Origin: Rhea pennata
Taxonomy: Eukaryota; Chordata; Aves; Rheiformes; Rheidae
Direction: 5' to 3'
Assembly: GCF_028389875.1 (NCBI RefSeq)
Contig: NC_084665.1
Location: forward strand, 17,392,001-17,456,000
DNA: 64,000 bases
A program made the position numbers and the translations under genes. The notes below the pieces were generated by a model. The model saw nothing but the letters and a program-made list of their open reading frames with translations, searched no databases and had not been told where the DNA came from. Positions 12,242 through 24,940 of the stretch are shown piece by piece; within the stretch, counting starts at the first letter, position 1, and every line of letters begins with the position of its first letter.

Positions 12242-15200
12242 GGTAAATTCATGGGTTTTTTTGTTTTGTTTTGTTTTTTTCTCCTTGCTAGTAATGTCTG
12301 TAAGCTAATGAAGCCCATAATTAGGCTTACAGGTTGCATGAAATGTGAACTTGAAAAGCACTTGATCAGCCAGAACTGAGTTCAAGCTTCTGCGTTGCTT
12401 ATGAATGAACAGTTGATGATATTGCTAAAACTTAAGTAAGCGGCAGCCAAGTCTCCTCTCTGTTCCGCTGTCATCAGAGCAGTGCAGAACAAAGAACACC
12501 AATCTTGGCAGGAAAACAAAGAGTAATAGGATTGGCTTATTTTAGAATATACATATGTATCTATCTATCTCTACCTGTTTTTCTCTCTATAGATACTTGT
12601 ATTTATATGTTTGTGTGTTGTTACAGAGGCTAGGCAGATATTGGACAGAGGTCAAAGTATCGGTCTCCTGGAAGTAAATTTAACGTTTCTTAGAAATTAT
12701 GAAAGGCAAGCCAGCTCCCAGAGACTTGAAACTACTAAAATATTATTTAGATAAAGCGTTATGCTTTTTAGCTAAACATTGACGATGGTTAAGTCCTGTA
12801 CTGTACAATGCTACTTTTTTTTGTTAAAATATTTGGAGTGTAAGAACATTTTTTTTCTGGATTCCTTCCCTTACCCTACCCGTGCGCACACACAACAACA
12901 GACGCTTAAAGTATTTTGAAGATTTCACACTATGTAATTTTTGCACATAATTCAGAGAAATCGCAGTATTAAGGCAGACAATGTGAAACCAGGTGCCTAT
13001 GGGTATTCTGTACTTAGTCATCTTATCTATGGTGCGTGAGTCTGTTCTTGGTTCAACCTGATTTGTTTTTGTCATACTTGCATTCTGAAAAGTTTACTTT
13101 GAGCAGGAACAGATATTTTCCACCTGTGTGTAAAGGTGGGAAGCAGGATCTCTGGTGTGTTTTCTCAAAATAGTACCAATGGTTGAAAGGAAGGGCTCTG
13201 ACTGAGAAAGTAGGTAACATGTATTACATCTACATTGGCTAATGTTTACATTAATGAAATCCTAAATTCCTTGGTCATACTGGATCTTACCCTAAATGGT
13301 TATGTTAAGCCAAATATGAATTTCTAAAGATAAACTTCAACTTTTAAATTACTAATCTTTGCTTTGCCAATGTAAATCTGAAAATCATCACTGGCATGCT
13401 TTTCTGTACTACTAATGTCAATGCCAGCTGCCAGCTGAGCATATAGGGTTCCACAGGTTCTCAGTGTTTCTATGCAGTGTATCAAACCTCTGAAAATAAG
13501 ATTTGATTTCGATTTGCCTCTTGACCTGGCTCAGCCAGCAGTAAGAGTATTAGCTGGGATCCGTTTCTTAGAGGACTTGCCTGCTGAAGACTGAGGGATA
13601 GTTATGGAGATGAAACTTTTTCTATGTGACTATATCACATGGCAGATGAAAAATTTTTCTCACTTATTTCTAAAAATGGATCTGTCAGTAGAAAATGATG
13701 GGTCTCACTGGACATATGGGCAGTTAGAACAAAAAATGCTGAATGCCACTAAAGGATGGTAAAAATGAAATGTTTGACTCTAAATTATTTTTGATGTCAT
13801 ACTTAGCTTAGAATATAGAAAATGCAAGTAGCCAATATGAGTTGTGTAGCAGACACCAGAATATGTTAAGAAATGCTCTGATTTTTGTGGAAGTGAGCCA
13901 AGGTGGAGACCTTGCACTAAGTTTGCAGGAGGAATAAGCAAGCTGTTGATATTTATTCCAGAATATCTGCAGTGAACACTTCTGAAACTAGGATTCTCAG
14001 AAGACTGTGGAATGTTTGCTGTGTAAGGACTATTAAAAGATCATTTCAGATAATCATCTTCCATTTGGTTCTGAAGAACCTCAACAATTTCTCAGAAAAA
14101 AAGGCAGTTCAGAAGATTACTGTCCTGTATCAAATTGGCTCAGAGATCTGTACAAACACTTGAAAATGTAGAAGAGAAAGGAAGGAGCTATTCTGAAAAA
14201 GCTGAATATTTTCAAATTCTGTTTTAAATTCAGTGAATTATTTGTGTTATCAGTGAGGATTGATTTCTTTATCATCTCTAATAGCATTTCTTGTAGCTGA
14301 TTCATATCTGATCCTCTAAACTTTGTGCATCTGTCCAACCTCATAGCCTTTTCTAGGAAGTTCTGGCACACTGATGCCTTGATTCGCAGAGTGCCTGAGA
14401 TGTGGCTTGGTTCACCGTGTATGCTCCAACATAGAAACTCACACCTCTGTGCCCTGTTTTGGCTGGTTGCTACCGTGTTACTTTAATGTCAACTTCAAAA
14501 CAGTCAGAACGGGCTCTCAGAGTCATTATGGCCAAGACACTGAGTTTCCCTGCTCCTCTGACACCAGGGTACTTCATTGCCTGGAGGAGCAGTCTTGTCT
14601 GATACCGAAAGGATTTTTGGTCACCCAACATCTGAATAGAGGGAATTTTCATAATCCCTAGGGGAGGAGAATGAAGGCATTTTTTAATTGCAGCTTTGGA
14701 CTTGAATTCCTAAACTCTGTCTAGACCTTTCTGGCTCTTAGCATGTGCTTGACCTCTCAGCTTTCTGATTTTAGCCCTTGTTTAATATGTTCTTTGGACT
14801 TAACATAGTAAAAGCAGTAAATGCTCCCTCTTTGTGTTATGCTGGTGTCACTGCTGCTCTTAATAAGACAGAAGGCAAAAAGGCTCTCTACTGACCTCTG
14901 TCTTCTGCTGTCTGAAGTTCGGACTGAAAATTACAGGGTAGGAGGCTCAGGTATTTCCTTATTCCAGCCTCACCCAAAATACTGTGCAAATGACCAATGT
15001 CAAGGTAGTTCATTTTTAAGTCAAAGATGAAATCAAACTATTCTGGAACAAAAGTGCCGAGGTGAACGCAATGTTTTAGAATCCTAACCAAAAGAGATCT
15101 TTGACTGCCAAATGCAAGGTGATTTCCTCAGCTTCAGATCAAACTTGAGAGGGAATTTTAATCTAAATCAGTTAGCCATCTCTAACTTCTACGAAGCTAC

Positions 15201-15595
15201 AAGGCATTCTAATTCACTGAATTTAACATTCATAGACTATTTAATAGACAGTCTGTCCACAGGGAACAAGAGGATCTCTGGAACATCTTTCAGCAAATGC
15301 TGTTCTGTACCTTGCTGGAACTGCAAAGCACAGCAAGAAAATAGCAATGTAGATGAACTTTAGCAATAATGGTTCGTAGATAACTCTTCATCTGACCCTG
15401 TTTGAACAGTTGCATAGCACTTTAAAAATAAAAAAGTGAAGCAATTGCTTTTTGCATTTTCAATAGCTAAATTGAGATATTTGCACTATAATAGTACTTA
15501 CAAACTGTACCTTCAGAAAGCATTTATCACTGTGTGCTGTGTATGTGAGAACATCCACTTGAAAAGACTGCTTGAATAAGGCAAAGAGGCAAGTT

Positions 15596-15599
<4 letters not shown>

Positions 15600-15640
<41 letters not shown>
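15600..15640. repeat. Poly(T) tract, 41 bp
   Basis: An uninterrupted run of 41 T. Read on the - strand it would be a poly(A) tail after ...GAAGTGTACTTCAC, but there is no AATAAA signal at the expected distance and no clear flanking duplication. I therefore call it a homopolymer and not a retrocopy tail. Confidence 0.97.
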
Positions 15641-15641
<1 letters not shown>

Positions 15642-17063
15642 TGAAGTACACTTCTTTTGAAAATTCCTTTTGAACATTTCTGGAGGTCAAGGCCCAGTTT
15701 TCCTGCTGCCATAGCCTAAAAGTTAACCAGAATATGACACACTATATTGATTTAAAATGTGTACTTTTACATAGGTATTAGCATTTTAAATAGTTTTAGT
15801 GCTATTTATCAAAATGTCTTTTATTAGGTATAAATAAGGAGACTCAGTATTCTGTGGTTCTCTGTGACTCAGGAAAGGATGACTATATTAAAGAGTGACT
15901 CTTTAAAATAACATCTTTTAAATCTGTGGAATTAAATAGCTAATTACATAAGCTCCATCCCAATGAGTACTTTTTCCCTAGTAAAACTGGCTTTGCAGTG
16001 TATCTTTATCATCTCTGTAAATATTTCTATAGCAGCCTTAACAACTGCATTTGTTTCCTTTCAAAGCTGCTATAGAATTTGGAAAGATGTCCTAATTTGC
16101 TAGTAGGATCATACCAAAAGTTTGCCCCAAATTCCTTGTGTGCCTTTTCTGAGCTCCGTTGAACTGGGATTGCTAGGCTGCTGCCTCAAGTCCATCTGGT
16201 CTTGCCTGTGGCTACAGGAAACGAAAAATGTAAGACTGAGGCCGCACAGATCCAGCAGTCCAGCTTAAAAGAAATAACAAATTCTGGCAGTCCCTGCAAT
16301 GTATCTCACAATATTTTGCATGTAGCTTAGTGAAGACCGGACAGATTTGGCTCATTATGTCAAGTGCAATTTGGAGGCATGCTCCAAGACTTGCGGATAT
16401 TTCAGAAAACAAAACAAACCAAGAAATTCTGCAAATGTTGTGAGCAGATGGAGAGGGGATTTAAAAAAAAAAAAAAAAAAGGCAATGGACAGCACTGGAA
16501 TTTTTGCTGGAATTAGTTTGTTGGTCACATTTTCTTTCCTCGTGGGCCACAGTCAAAATCAGAGAGGCATGGTGTGAATTACATGCTGACACAGCTGGCA
16601 GCCACCAATGCCTCCAGGCTTGGGCTAGCAGGGATGCTGCATACAGAGTCATTCCCTGCTTCTCAGGGGGAGCACGTCTCTGCAGACTAGGACAGCGATC
16701 AGCATGAGGGCAGGGGGGGAGGAAGGAAGTTTGGAGAGGAGGAGTACAAGCATGTCCAATTTTTATAACTCTGACAAGTGCTTTTCCTTTGTCTTTGACG
16801 CCTGCCCTAGAGTACATGCAGCACACTGCTAAATAACATCTTGTCACAAAGGCCAAAGCAATGATTATGCTGTGACTAGGTTATTAAGGCAATTTTATTT
16901 CATTCTTGTCTATTAAGGTAGAGTAACTAACCATGTAGCAAAGAGGAGGATGAGAGGTTCTGTAAACTGTCCTGGGTTTTTTTAGTCTCTTGCCATTGAA
17001 ACCATTGGAGTGTTGTACTGCAGCCCAAAAAAGGGGGGGGAGGGGAAAGAAAAAGAAAAAGCC

Positions 17064-17086
17064 AAAAAAAAAAAAAAAAAAAAAAA
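17064..17086. repeat. Poly(A) tract, 23 bp
   Basis: An A23 run preceded by a purine-only segment (G9 and GAAAA repeats at 17030-17060), giving a purine tract of about 55 bp broken only by two C. Confidence 0.95.
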
Positions 17087-17560
17087 CCACTCTTTCTTTG
17101 TTAGGAATGCATTCTGCACACTGCTTACTGGGGCAGTTTATCAAACAGATTTTCCATTTTGTCAGCTCAGCATATGGTGTTCAAAACCTAATTTTTTGGG
17201 GGGCAGGAGGCAGATGGGGAAGGCAGAAGGAAGTGAACATCTATTAAAAACACTCTTCCCATGGCTTTCTGGAAACAAAAATTATATTTCATCAATAAAT
17301 TGATTGCTTTGATTAAAAGGTAAAAATATTCAATTCTTTCCTTGTAAGGCTCCACCACTTGCCAATAATCACAATTCCTAACTTCATCTTTCTGATAAGA
17401 ATAATTTATTCAGGACTGCATTTTTTGGTATATGTTGAGAATCCTGTCACAAAATTTGTATTTGAATTGATTAAATTGTGAAGATTTACCAAAATATTCA
17501 TAAGATTCAGAGCAAGTTGTTTGCAGGAAGTGAAAGTATAGGGATAACCAAAGTAAAGTA

Positions 17561-17610
17561 TGTGTCTGTGTGCACACATGTGGTGTGTGTGTGTGTGTAT
17601 ACACACACAC
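17561..17610. repeat. (TG)n-TA-(CA)n palindromic microsatellite
   Basis: A GT array (17583-17598) turns directly into an AC array (17601-17610). The 22 bases 17589-17610 form a perfect palindrome able to extrude as a cruciform or adopt Z-DNA. A second small TGTGTGCACACA palindrome lies just upstream at 17567-17578. Confidence 0.95.
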
Positions 17611-18482
17611 TCACTAACTATTCTTGCAGAATGATAAGTTTAGATCTGTACTGAAACAGCTCTCTTAATGCAGCCTAAGACCACAGTTACTTTTCTCATG
17701 GATGTAGCCAATTGACCATACAATCTCTGTGCAGTGTATTACATTCCCATTATTTGCAATAATCCTGACTATTAGAAACAGGTGGACTGTGTATAACAGA
17801 TAGTATTTGAGACTATTGTGAAGAGCCTATTTGCTTTAAAGAGAGAAGAAGGAGGAAGAGTATAATTTTATAACATATGGTGAGTATCTGTTTAAGATGA
17901 TCCTGGCATCTGCTGATTATCCATAGCTGTAGTGCTAGAACAATGTAACTTAGACATGCCAAATTGATATTTCTTCTACCGTTAGGGAGCTTTGCTGTTG
18001 GGAGTTTATTTTCATCAGCTAATAAACTAGTGCTGCTGAGACATGGATGCATGTCCCACTGAGCCATCCCTGCTTCTGGTCAATCTGTTTTAATAGGGGG
18101 AACACTTGCAATAACTTAAAATGTGTCATACAATTCATTTTTCAGAGTCTTTCAAGTTTGGTTTAGTACTTAGAAAAGTGATTTCTGTGGTAGAACCTCA
18201 TGAACCTGAGTTGTCACAAGGGTGGATGTGCCACAAGGATCTGCTTGGAATATGTGGTTATGGAAAGAATTTCACTGATGTTCAATGTATTGACAAAAGA
18301 AGCAGACAGAAAAATATAACTCTATCTTTTTATTTTATCTGGGGGAAAAATTCATGCAGCAGAACTCACAAGCGGCGGGACAGACAGTAGTTCAATGGCT
18401 CTATATCACATTGTTATGTAGTTTTGTTGGAGGTGCTGTTTCCCCAGTCGAAAAAATGCTACTTTCCACAGCCTAATGAACA

Positions 18483-18975
18483 TAGAATCACAGATTGGTT
18501 GAGGTTCAGGTTGGAAGGGATCTCTGGAGATCATCTAATCCAACTCCCCTGCCCAAGCAGGGTCACCCAGAGCCTGTTGGACAGGATCACATCCAGGTGG
18601 GTTTGGAAGAGAAGGAGACTCTCCAGAGAAGGAGACTCCACAACCTCTCTGGGCAGCCTGTGCCAGTGCTATGTCCCTCTCACTGTGAAGAAGATCCTCC
18701 TCATAGTCAGGCAGAACTGCCTGTGTTTCTGTTTGTGCCTGTTGCTTCTTGTCCTGTTGCTTGCCACCACCGAAAAGAGTCTGACCCCAGCCTCTTGACA
18801 TCCTTCCTAAAGGTGTTTGTAGACACTGACAGATCCCCTCTCGCTCTCCTCTTCTCTAGGCTGAACAGGCCAGCTCTCGCAACCTTTCCTCATAGGGGAG
18901 ATGCTCCAGTCCCCTAATCATCCAGCGCAGCCCTATGCTGGACCCTCCCTGGTAGCTCCATGTCTCTCTTATATT
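18483..18975 (-). mobile_element. CR1 LINE 3' end
   Basis: A 5'-truncated CR1 on the - strand. The 3' end reads ATAGAATCACAGATTGG at 18483-18499, followed by GATCATCTAATCCAACTCCC. Matching C-terminal coding text is spread over several broken frames. A short internal tandem duplication of the GAGAAGGAGACTC unit lies at about 18610-18640, which most copies have once. It has fewer CpGs and more frame breaks than the copy at 11728, so it is older. Confidence 0.93.
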
Positions 18976-21900
18976 ACATTACATACATCTCTTACAGCAC
19001 AAACGCCTTTGTAATGTGTTCCCCTAGCACTTGAAAAACAAAGTGTCAGATTGAATATATTGTTAGCACTTCTTTAAAAGGAAATAAAAGGTTTTGTTCT
19101 TGAGATATAAGATTTTAACTATATATATCTCCTGTTCAGTTCTTGCTAGGAAGGGATCTGATATTTCTTGTGTGGAAAAGGTTGTGATCGGTAGAATGTT
19201 ATCAGTCAATTTAGAGAAATGCGTCAGTATGTTCTGTATCTTTGTATTAACCAGAACACAAAAATATTTACTTTATTTTTTTTCTTGACATCTGATTTTT
19301 TTTTCAGTTTTTTCCTAAATAATTGGCATGAAGTTACAGTATTTGTGTCATTATGTCATTTCTTATTCATCATTGTGTGGCCATGTTCTGTTGAAATATA
19401 TACAGATCTTAGAAAACAAGAGAGATCTTGCTCCAAATGTTTGTCTACAATGAGAGCCATATTATCTGCCTTTTGTATCAATTCACACAAGTTAAATTTT
19501 CCTGTTGCTAGTGATCATTCTGTCATACCACAGCAAGAACAGTGAATTGCAAACAGTGAAAGTAAAAGGCTGACAGGTCAAGCACAGCTCCTCTTCTAAT
19601 TTAATTACTGTATTTTCATCCAAGGTATCTAGTAAATGCATTCAAAGAAAATCAAACTTTATCAGGAAAACCAGTTGTGTCTATATTCTGATGTGTAGTG
19701 AGTTTGGGCTCGGGAAATGGAATACAGATGTGGCCCAAATTTCCAGCAGTATTCCTGGATAGTAGAAAGTTCAAGCATTTTTTTTTAAATGATAATAAAT
19801 TACATTAGTACAGAAGAAATCTGGTTGTACCCCCTTTCACTGTGATCTACCTAGTTACTATTTCTATAGTAAGAGAAATTTTCAGATAACCAATTAAATG
19901 CACTCATGGCAAGCAAGAAGCATAATGGCTGAGGAAAGTCAAAGATTTTGATATTTTTTAATAGGTGACATAAATTAAGCTTTACCTACTTTTCTCTGAT
20001 GATTAATGAGGCATGTTGAGCTCCAAGGAACAGCACCACGAGTAAATGAATTTATTAGTGACATCCTTCACGCTCATGACCATTGTAAAGTCCACGGGTC
20101 TCCATACAGGCTGCTTCATCTGATCATTGTTTGGTATATATTTAAATTCTGTGTTGTGCTAAAGTTCAATTATTGGGGGTTGCTATGTTTAGCTAAGAAG
20201 AATAGCTCTTGGGAACTGAATCTTAAAAGAGGTTTCTGTAATAACTACTAGGAACAAGTTATTGCACAGTACTGAGAACTGCATGTTCTACCATAATGAG
20301 GAGTTCAAACTCAACGCAGAACGAAGCAGACTCTTGACTCTGAGTGTTCTCTGAAATCTCTCCTGTCATGCAATAATGATGGTGTGACATCAAGCCCAGC
20401 AATTACTATGTTGTGAAGATAAAATAATTAGGTACAGGAGGTTGCAGTTTGGTTAGTTTGTAAATCAAATCTGCAATTTGCAATACAAAATGTGGTGTAA
20501 AGCCAGGGTTAAACAAATTGTAATTCAAATAACGCATTCACAGAGAAGGCTCTCGCATACACTCCATTTACAGGAGTATTCAGATTGAATGTGTTTTTCT
20601 GGGTATCTTGAAAGATACTTGCAAGTTTATAAACTCTCCCAATAATGAGAACAGAATGGGCTGAATCCTGCTTCAGAAATAACAAAGAAGTTGTAGCAAA
20701 CTGGCATCGTCATTTATGCTTGTACTTACTAGATTATGGTTATACATTTTGTCTTTATCAGTTCTGCAGCCTCTTTAGCCTAAGTAAATCAGTGAAGTAT
20801 TCTTCTCTCTCCTTTCTGTGACCCCATACTGGATCCTGCATGCATCTGTGCTTTAGTCAGTGGTTCCCTTAATTAATTATTCTATGAAAGGCCTGCAGTT
20901 TATTTGTTTTTAATGTATACAGTCCCTGTAGTTATTAATCAACTAAGAAATGAATCTAAAAAATAGTAAAAATGAAAAAGTACAAGAATTTTTGCAATTA
21001 ACATGGAGGTGAAACCAGTCAAAAAAAACCAGTAAGTGCTAGAGGAAACTATTGTGAACAGTCAATAAGCGTAACAATAAAACTTCTAAATCTCTGAAGT
21101 CCTACTAAGAATACATCTTCTTTCGTTATAAAAGGCATTCAGTACCACTGAAAAATGCTTTTGCAAAATGATGCTGCCTTTATGCAAGATGAATGTGCAG
21201 CATCAACAGTGAGCACTCCCACACTATTTAGGTGTCAAATGGTCTGTAGACTTGTAAAACTAAACTGGTTGTTTATGAAGAAATTTGTTTATAAAGGTGC
21301 CACAACTGTCGTAAGTCAGAAGGGCTGTAATGCCATCCCTGGTGCCTCCAGGAAACTCTCCTGCAGCAAGAAAATGTCGCACTGTTCTTGCAGTGCTACA
21401 CCTTTCCCTATAGCAATCTTTGTGAATTTGGGGGAGTTCTTTCCTGATGTCACCTGAATTGCTGAGATCAAAATTACTGGTTGGTAGGTTGCACTACAGA
21501 CAGAGTTTGTTGGCCCACACTGCATCCTGGATTCTTGTAAGTCTGTAATGGCAGTAGGTAGGTTACTTTGCTTCCATACAGTAGCTGAGTAAGGACACTA
21601 GCTGTTAATCATCTGGATTGTTCACATCCTTTTAAAAGTAATTTCTATATCAAAACTAAGGGTCTTTACATGTTTTCTTGCCACTGGCCACATTTGCTTA
21701 AATATTTAACTAAAGGAAGCTAAAGTCTTAGTCTCCACCGCTGCTCTGCATCCATAGCTGCCTCATATAGGCCCAATCCTACTGCAGTTACGTTTTGCCG
21801 TTGTTTGAGCACATGTGTGGTTGCTGGACCCAGACCTCTGTGCACAGCATCTACTGGCTATTGATACCTTTGTAACAAGCTATTTGCTTTACATGGCACT

Positions 21901-22995
21901 TCTATAAGCTAATGTAAACTCTAAACAAAATCATATTTTATTTAGTGCAGCTTTTAGCAACAACCTGCACTTGCCAGCTGGCCTCAGAAGACTTATTTTC
22001 CATCACCTGCAGTTGGTCACACTTCCCAAGACTAAGTCTGCTGCTTATCGTTGTTTTAACGATATTGCATCTAGTGATGGAATCCACAATCCAGCTGGAA
22101 TCAAAACTGTCATTCATTTAATAGCATAGCTGCGTGACTGACTTTGGTCGTGCATACTCATTGACAGTCCTTGCTTCTGCTGAAATTGCATTGCAGGCAC
22201 GGTCCTCTAAACTGATGCCCTCTACATCATCAGTCTGCATGCGTACCTCTCATTTGTTGCTTCCTGGAATAGCTGCAGTGCTGGGCATAGCAAATAGCTC
22301 TATTTGACATCCTCCTTGCACCTCTCCCTCTGTCATTCTTCAATGTTGTCTTTAGCTTAAATCTGTTTATTTGTTTCTGCCCAGACTGGTTTTGCTGTTT
22401 TCTCTAATCAGGTGGGTGGCCCATGTGATAGTTGGAGGCAGGAAGGAAAGCCTTGACTCTCAACAGACTTTCTGGGACATACAGGAGATAATGTTTTGTT
22501 TTGTAGGGAGTCTTTAAGGTCTCCAAAACTAGAGGTTTGAGAAAGTTTCCAATTCAGAAGTTTAAGCTTGTATTCTGCTTTCTGCTGTTTAATTTTATGC
22601 AAATACGTCGTAGGCCTTTTCTGGCCCAGTTTGTCTGGGATCATAATAGTCATTCAACACTTCTATCAGATGCCTAGTGTTTCAGATATTATTCTTGGCA
22701 ACCACATTTATCTCAAATCTTTTTTTTCTTCCCGATGAGATGACTGAAAAACCCTTTTCTGTTCTTTCTGTTTTAGCAACTATCTCTCGTTCTGCATACA
22801 GGCTTTGTTTTGCTTCCTCTGAATTTATGTTTATGCCAGATTGTTAGTTAGAAATCCAGCATGGCCAATGGTCTGAGTCACTCTATGCTAATCATATTCT
22901 CTTCCTTTCTGTGTACCTCACTAGACTGCCTCCACAACATTTCACACGATGACTCATAAAACAAGAAGGCTTTTATGCCAGTAAGTCCAAGTTAT
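18976..22995. other. Intergenic DNA, no gene recognised
   Basis: Frequent stops in all frames and no recognised repeat or gene. The longest open frames (108 codons at 19219-19545, 100 codons at 21155-21457) match nothing I recognise and contain low-complexity Phe-rich stretches or lack splice context. Confidence 0.6.
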
Positions 22996-23205
22996 ACAGA
23001 ATGGTTGAGGTCAGAAGGGATCTCTGGAGATCATCTAGTTCAACTCCCCTGCCCAAGCAGGGGTACCTAGAGCACATTGCACAGGATCATGTCCAGGTGG
23101 GTTTTGATTATCTCCAGAGAAGAAGACGCCACAGCCTCTCTGGGCAACCTGTTCTAGTGCTCTGTCACCCTCACAGTAAAGAAAATTTTTCCTTCTATTC
23201 AGAAG
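22996..23205 (-). mobile_element. CR1 LINE 3' end, short fragment
   Basis: About 200 bp of the CR1 3' end on the - strand. CAGAATGGTTGAGG at 22998-23011 is followed by GATCATCTAGTTCAACTCCC, then the CACAGCCTCTCTGGGCAACCTG block at about 23130. Similarity fades after about 23190. The 3' subfamily features resemble those of the copy at 18483. Confidence 0.92.
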
Positions 23206-23671
23206 TTGATGCTTTATTTAGAGGTTTATTTAAGAGATGTTGCAAATGCTATGTAGACTTCATCTGTGATCTACAGACTGTGTCACGGTTCTTTCTTCCC
23301 TCAAACTCTCTGAGGCAGAGGTGATAGTTTAAAATCTATCTTTCATTAGGATTCTACTTTTGCAAAAAGTACACCAATTCTTTCTGAGAAAGGCTCTTCA
23401 CTAATTTGTGCTTGGACATCAGTCTAAGTCAATGCCAGAGAGACAGACATGCTAATGAACATAAAATCAATCCAAGTGTGCTTCTAGAATTGTATGGCTA
23501 TTGCATACCATTTTCTTTTGGGCTATTTTTCTGTTCTGGAAATATTCCCCCATCTTTTCCTGTAATCTGCTTCTTTATAAGCCGTAGCAGGTGACCCCAA
23601 GTGCTGCTTCTCATTTTATTGAAAGAAAATAATTTTTTGCAGGAACAGGATTTTAAAATCTGCTTGGTGAG
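23206..23671. other. Intergenic DNA, nothing recognised
   Basis: Unassigned sequence between a CR1 fragment and a MIR-type SINE, with only short open frames. Confidence 0.6.
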
Positions 23672-23800
23672 AAAGGGTCTGAGATGTGGGACTGGGATCT
23701 AGGAAACCTGGGTTCAATTCCTAGGTTTGCTGCTAGCTTTAAGTGACCATCTTTAAGATGTGTATTCTCACCAGGTCAGGTCTCCTCTGTAAGATGATTC
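23672..23800 (+). mobile_element. Ancient MIR-type (CORE) SINE
   Basis: It has the order expected for a tRNA-derived MIR/CORE SINE. A GACTGGGATCTAGGAAACCTGG segment leads into a tRNA B-box-like GGTTCAATTC at 23711-23720, then TTGCTGCTAGCTTTAAGTGACC for the core, then AGGTCAGGTCTCCTCTGTAAGATG for the familiar tail that in mammals reads CTCAGTTTCCTCATCTGTAAAATG. No A-box is clear. Divergence is high, as expected for a family that inserted before the bird-mammal split. Confidence 0.6.
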
Positions 23801-24914
23801 CTAGACAACACTCTGTCTTATTGTATGTAGTCTGGAATAGGTATTCTATTCTTTGTCTGGAACATAGGGTAATGTGGTCTCGATCTAGGTGCTACTAGAG
23901 TTACAAAATCTGAACATTGCCCTTTCATCTGCCCAGGCTGAAGAGGGAACACGCTTTTTAAATGGGATTGGAGGCTTGACTGAATGCACAAACTGAGCTA
24001 CCTCAGAGAAAGAGTTTTGCAATATGCACAGATTGTGCAAGAAATTATGGTTGCTGGTTTGACCTTGTTTTTCTTGTGCACAGTACAGTTCTCAACTTTG
24101 AAGGTGAATCCTGAAAGTCTAAAACATATTTTAAAATGTAATAGGATGTAACAGAGCTTATGAGATCCACAAGCCCAAAATTTTTGAAAAACTGTCATGA
24201 ACATTTAATTCACAAGTTTCAAGGCAGTAATTGATGCATTTACCTATGTCATAGTATTTATTACAATATTTACACTGTCTATGCAATATATTTACTGACC
24301 TCAGAGTCTTAGTAAAGGAGTGCCACACGAACAAAAAAAATATTTTTTGTGGATCCTTTAAATGAGAGAAATACTTTCTTTCCCCTCATTGTATGGCAAA
24401 GAAGGTAAGATGCACATTGACATGAAGGTCATGCAGAAGGTCTGGGACTGACTTACTATTCTGCTTCCGACCTATCAGAAACCACAGCCAACCAGAAGAG
24501 GAAGGGAGGAACACACAGTATTATGGCTTGGGCCCTATTAATAGAAATTAAACATTTAGGAATTTCAGATGTTTGTTTATGACTAAATGGAGAATTTGCC
24601 TGTGCATTTTTTTTGATTGCAAATGCTAAATTTATGTAAATCTTCAAATGTGTGCTATAAAAGAGGGTCAACAAAATGATAAGGTTGATGTTGTTCACTT
24701 AAATATAAATCTTGATGTTCACTGAACTTATTTTCCTTCTTTTAATTACAGTTTGCAATTCTTCTTTCATTGCCTGTATAATTCTTAAGTCCTGTTCAAT
24801 CTTTTACTCTTTTTTTTGTTTCTATTAAAAATAAATGATACAACTATCATAGAAGTAGATGCAGTATGGCAATATTTTTTAAAAAATGAGGTAGGGTGTC
24901 AAAATAGCACAAAC

Positions 24915-24940
24915 TGTCAGACCTGTTTCCAGGTCTGACA
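24915..24940. other. Perfect 11-bp hairpin with 4-nt loop
   Basis: TGTCAGACCTG (24915-24925) and its exact reverse complement (24930-24940) are separated by TTTC. A transcript from either strand would form a stable stem-loop. It is not inside any recognised element. Confidence 0.9.

Larger units (their letters stand above)
12242..18482. other. Intergenic DNA with homopolymers and microsatellites
   Basis: No gene recognised. It contains a TATC/AT-rich stretch near 12550-12605, T41 at 15600-15640, A18 at 16463-16480, A23 at 17064-17086 and a TG/CA palindrome at 17561-17610. A GC-richer patch at 16560-16730 carries overlapping open frames on both strands (up to 131 codons on the -), ending in a Phe/Lys homopolymer read through the A-run. 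That looks like chance. Confidence 0.6.

Noticed and set aside
16461..16856. 131-codon open frame on the - strand, the longest non-LINE frame upstream of FSHR
   Set aside because: It ends in a Phe/Lys run encoded by the A18 tract, has no known domain and is overlapped by another frame; the GC-richer composition explains the lack of stops.
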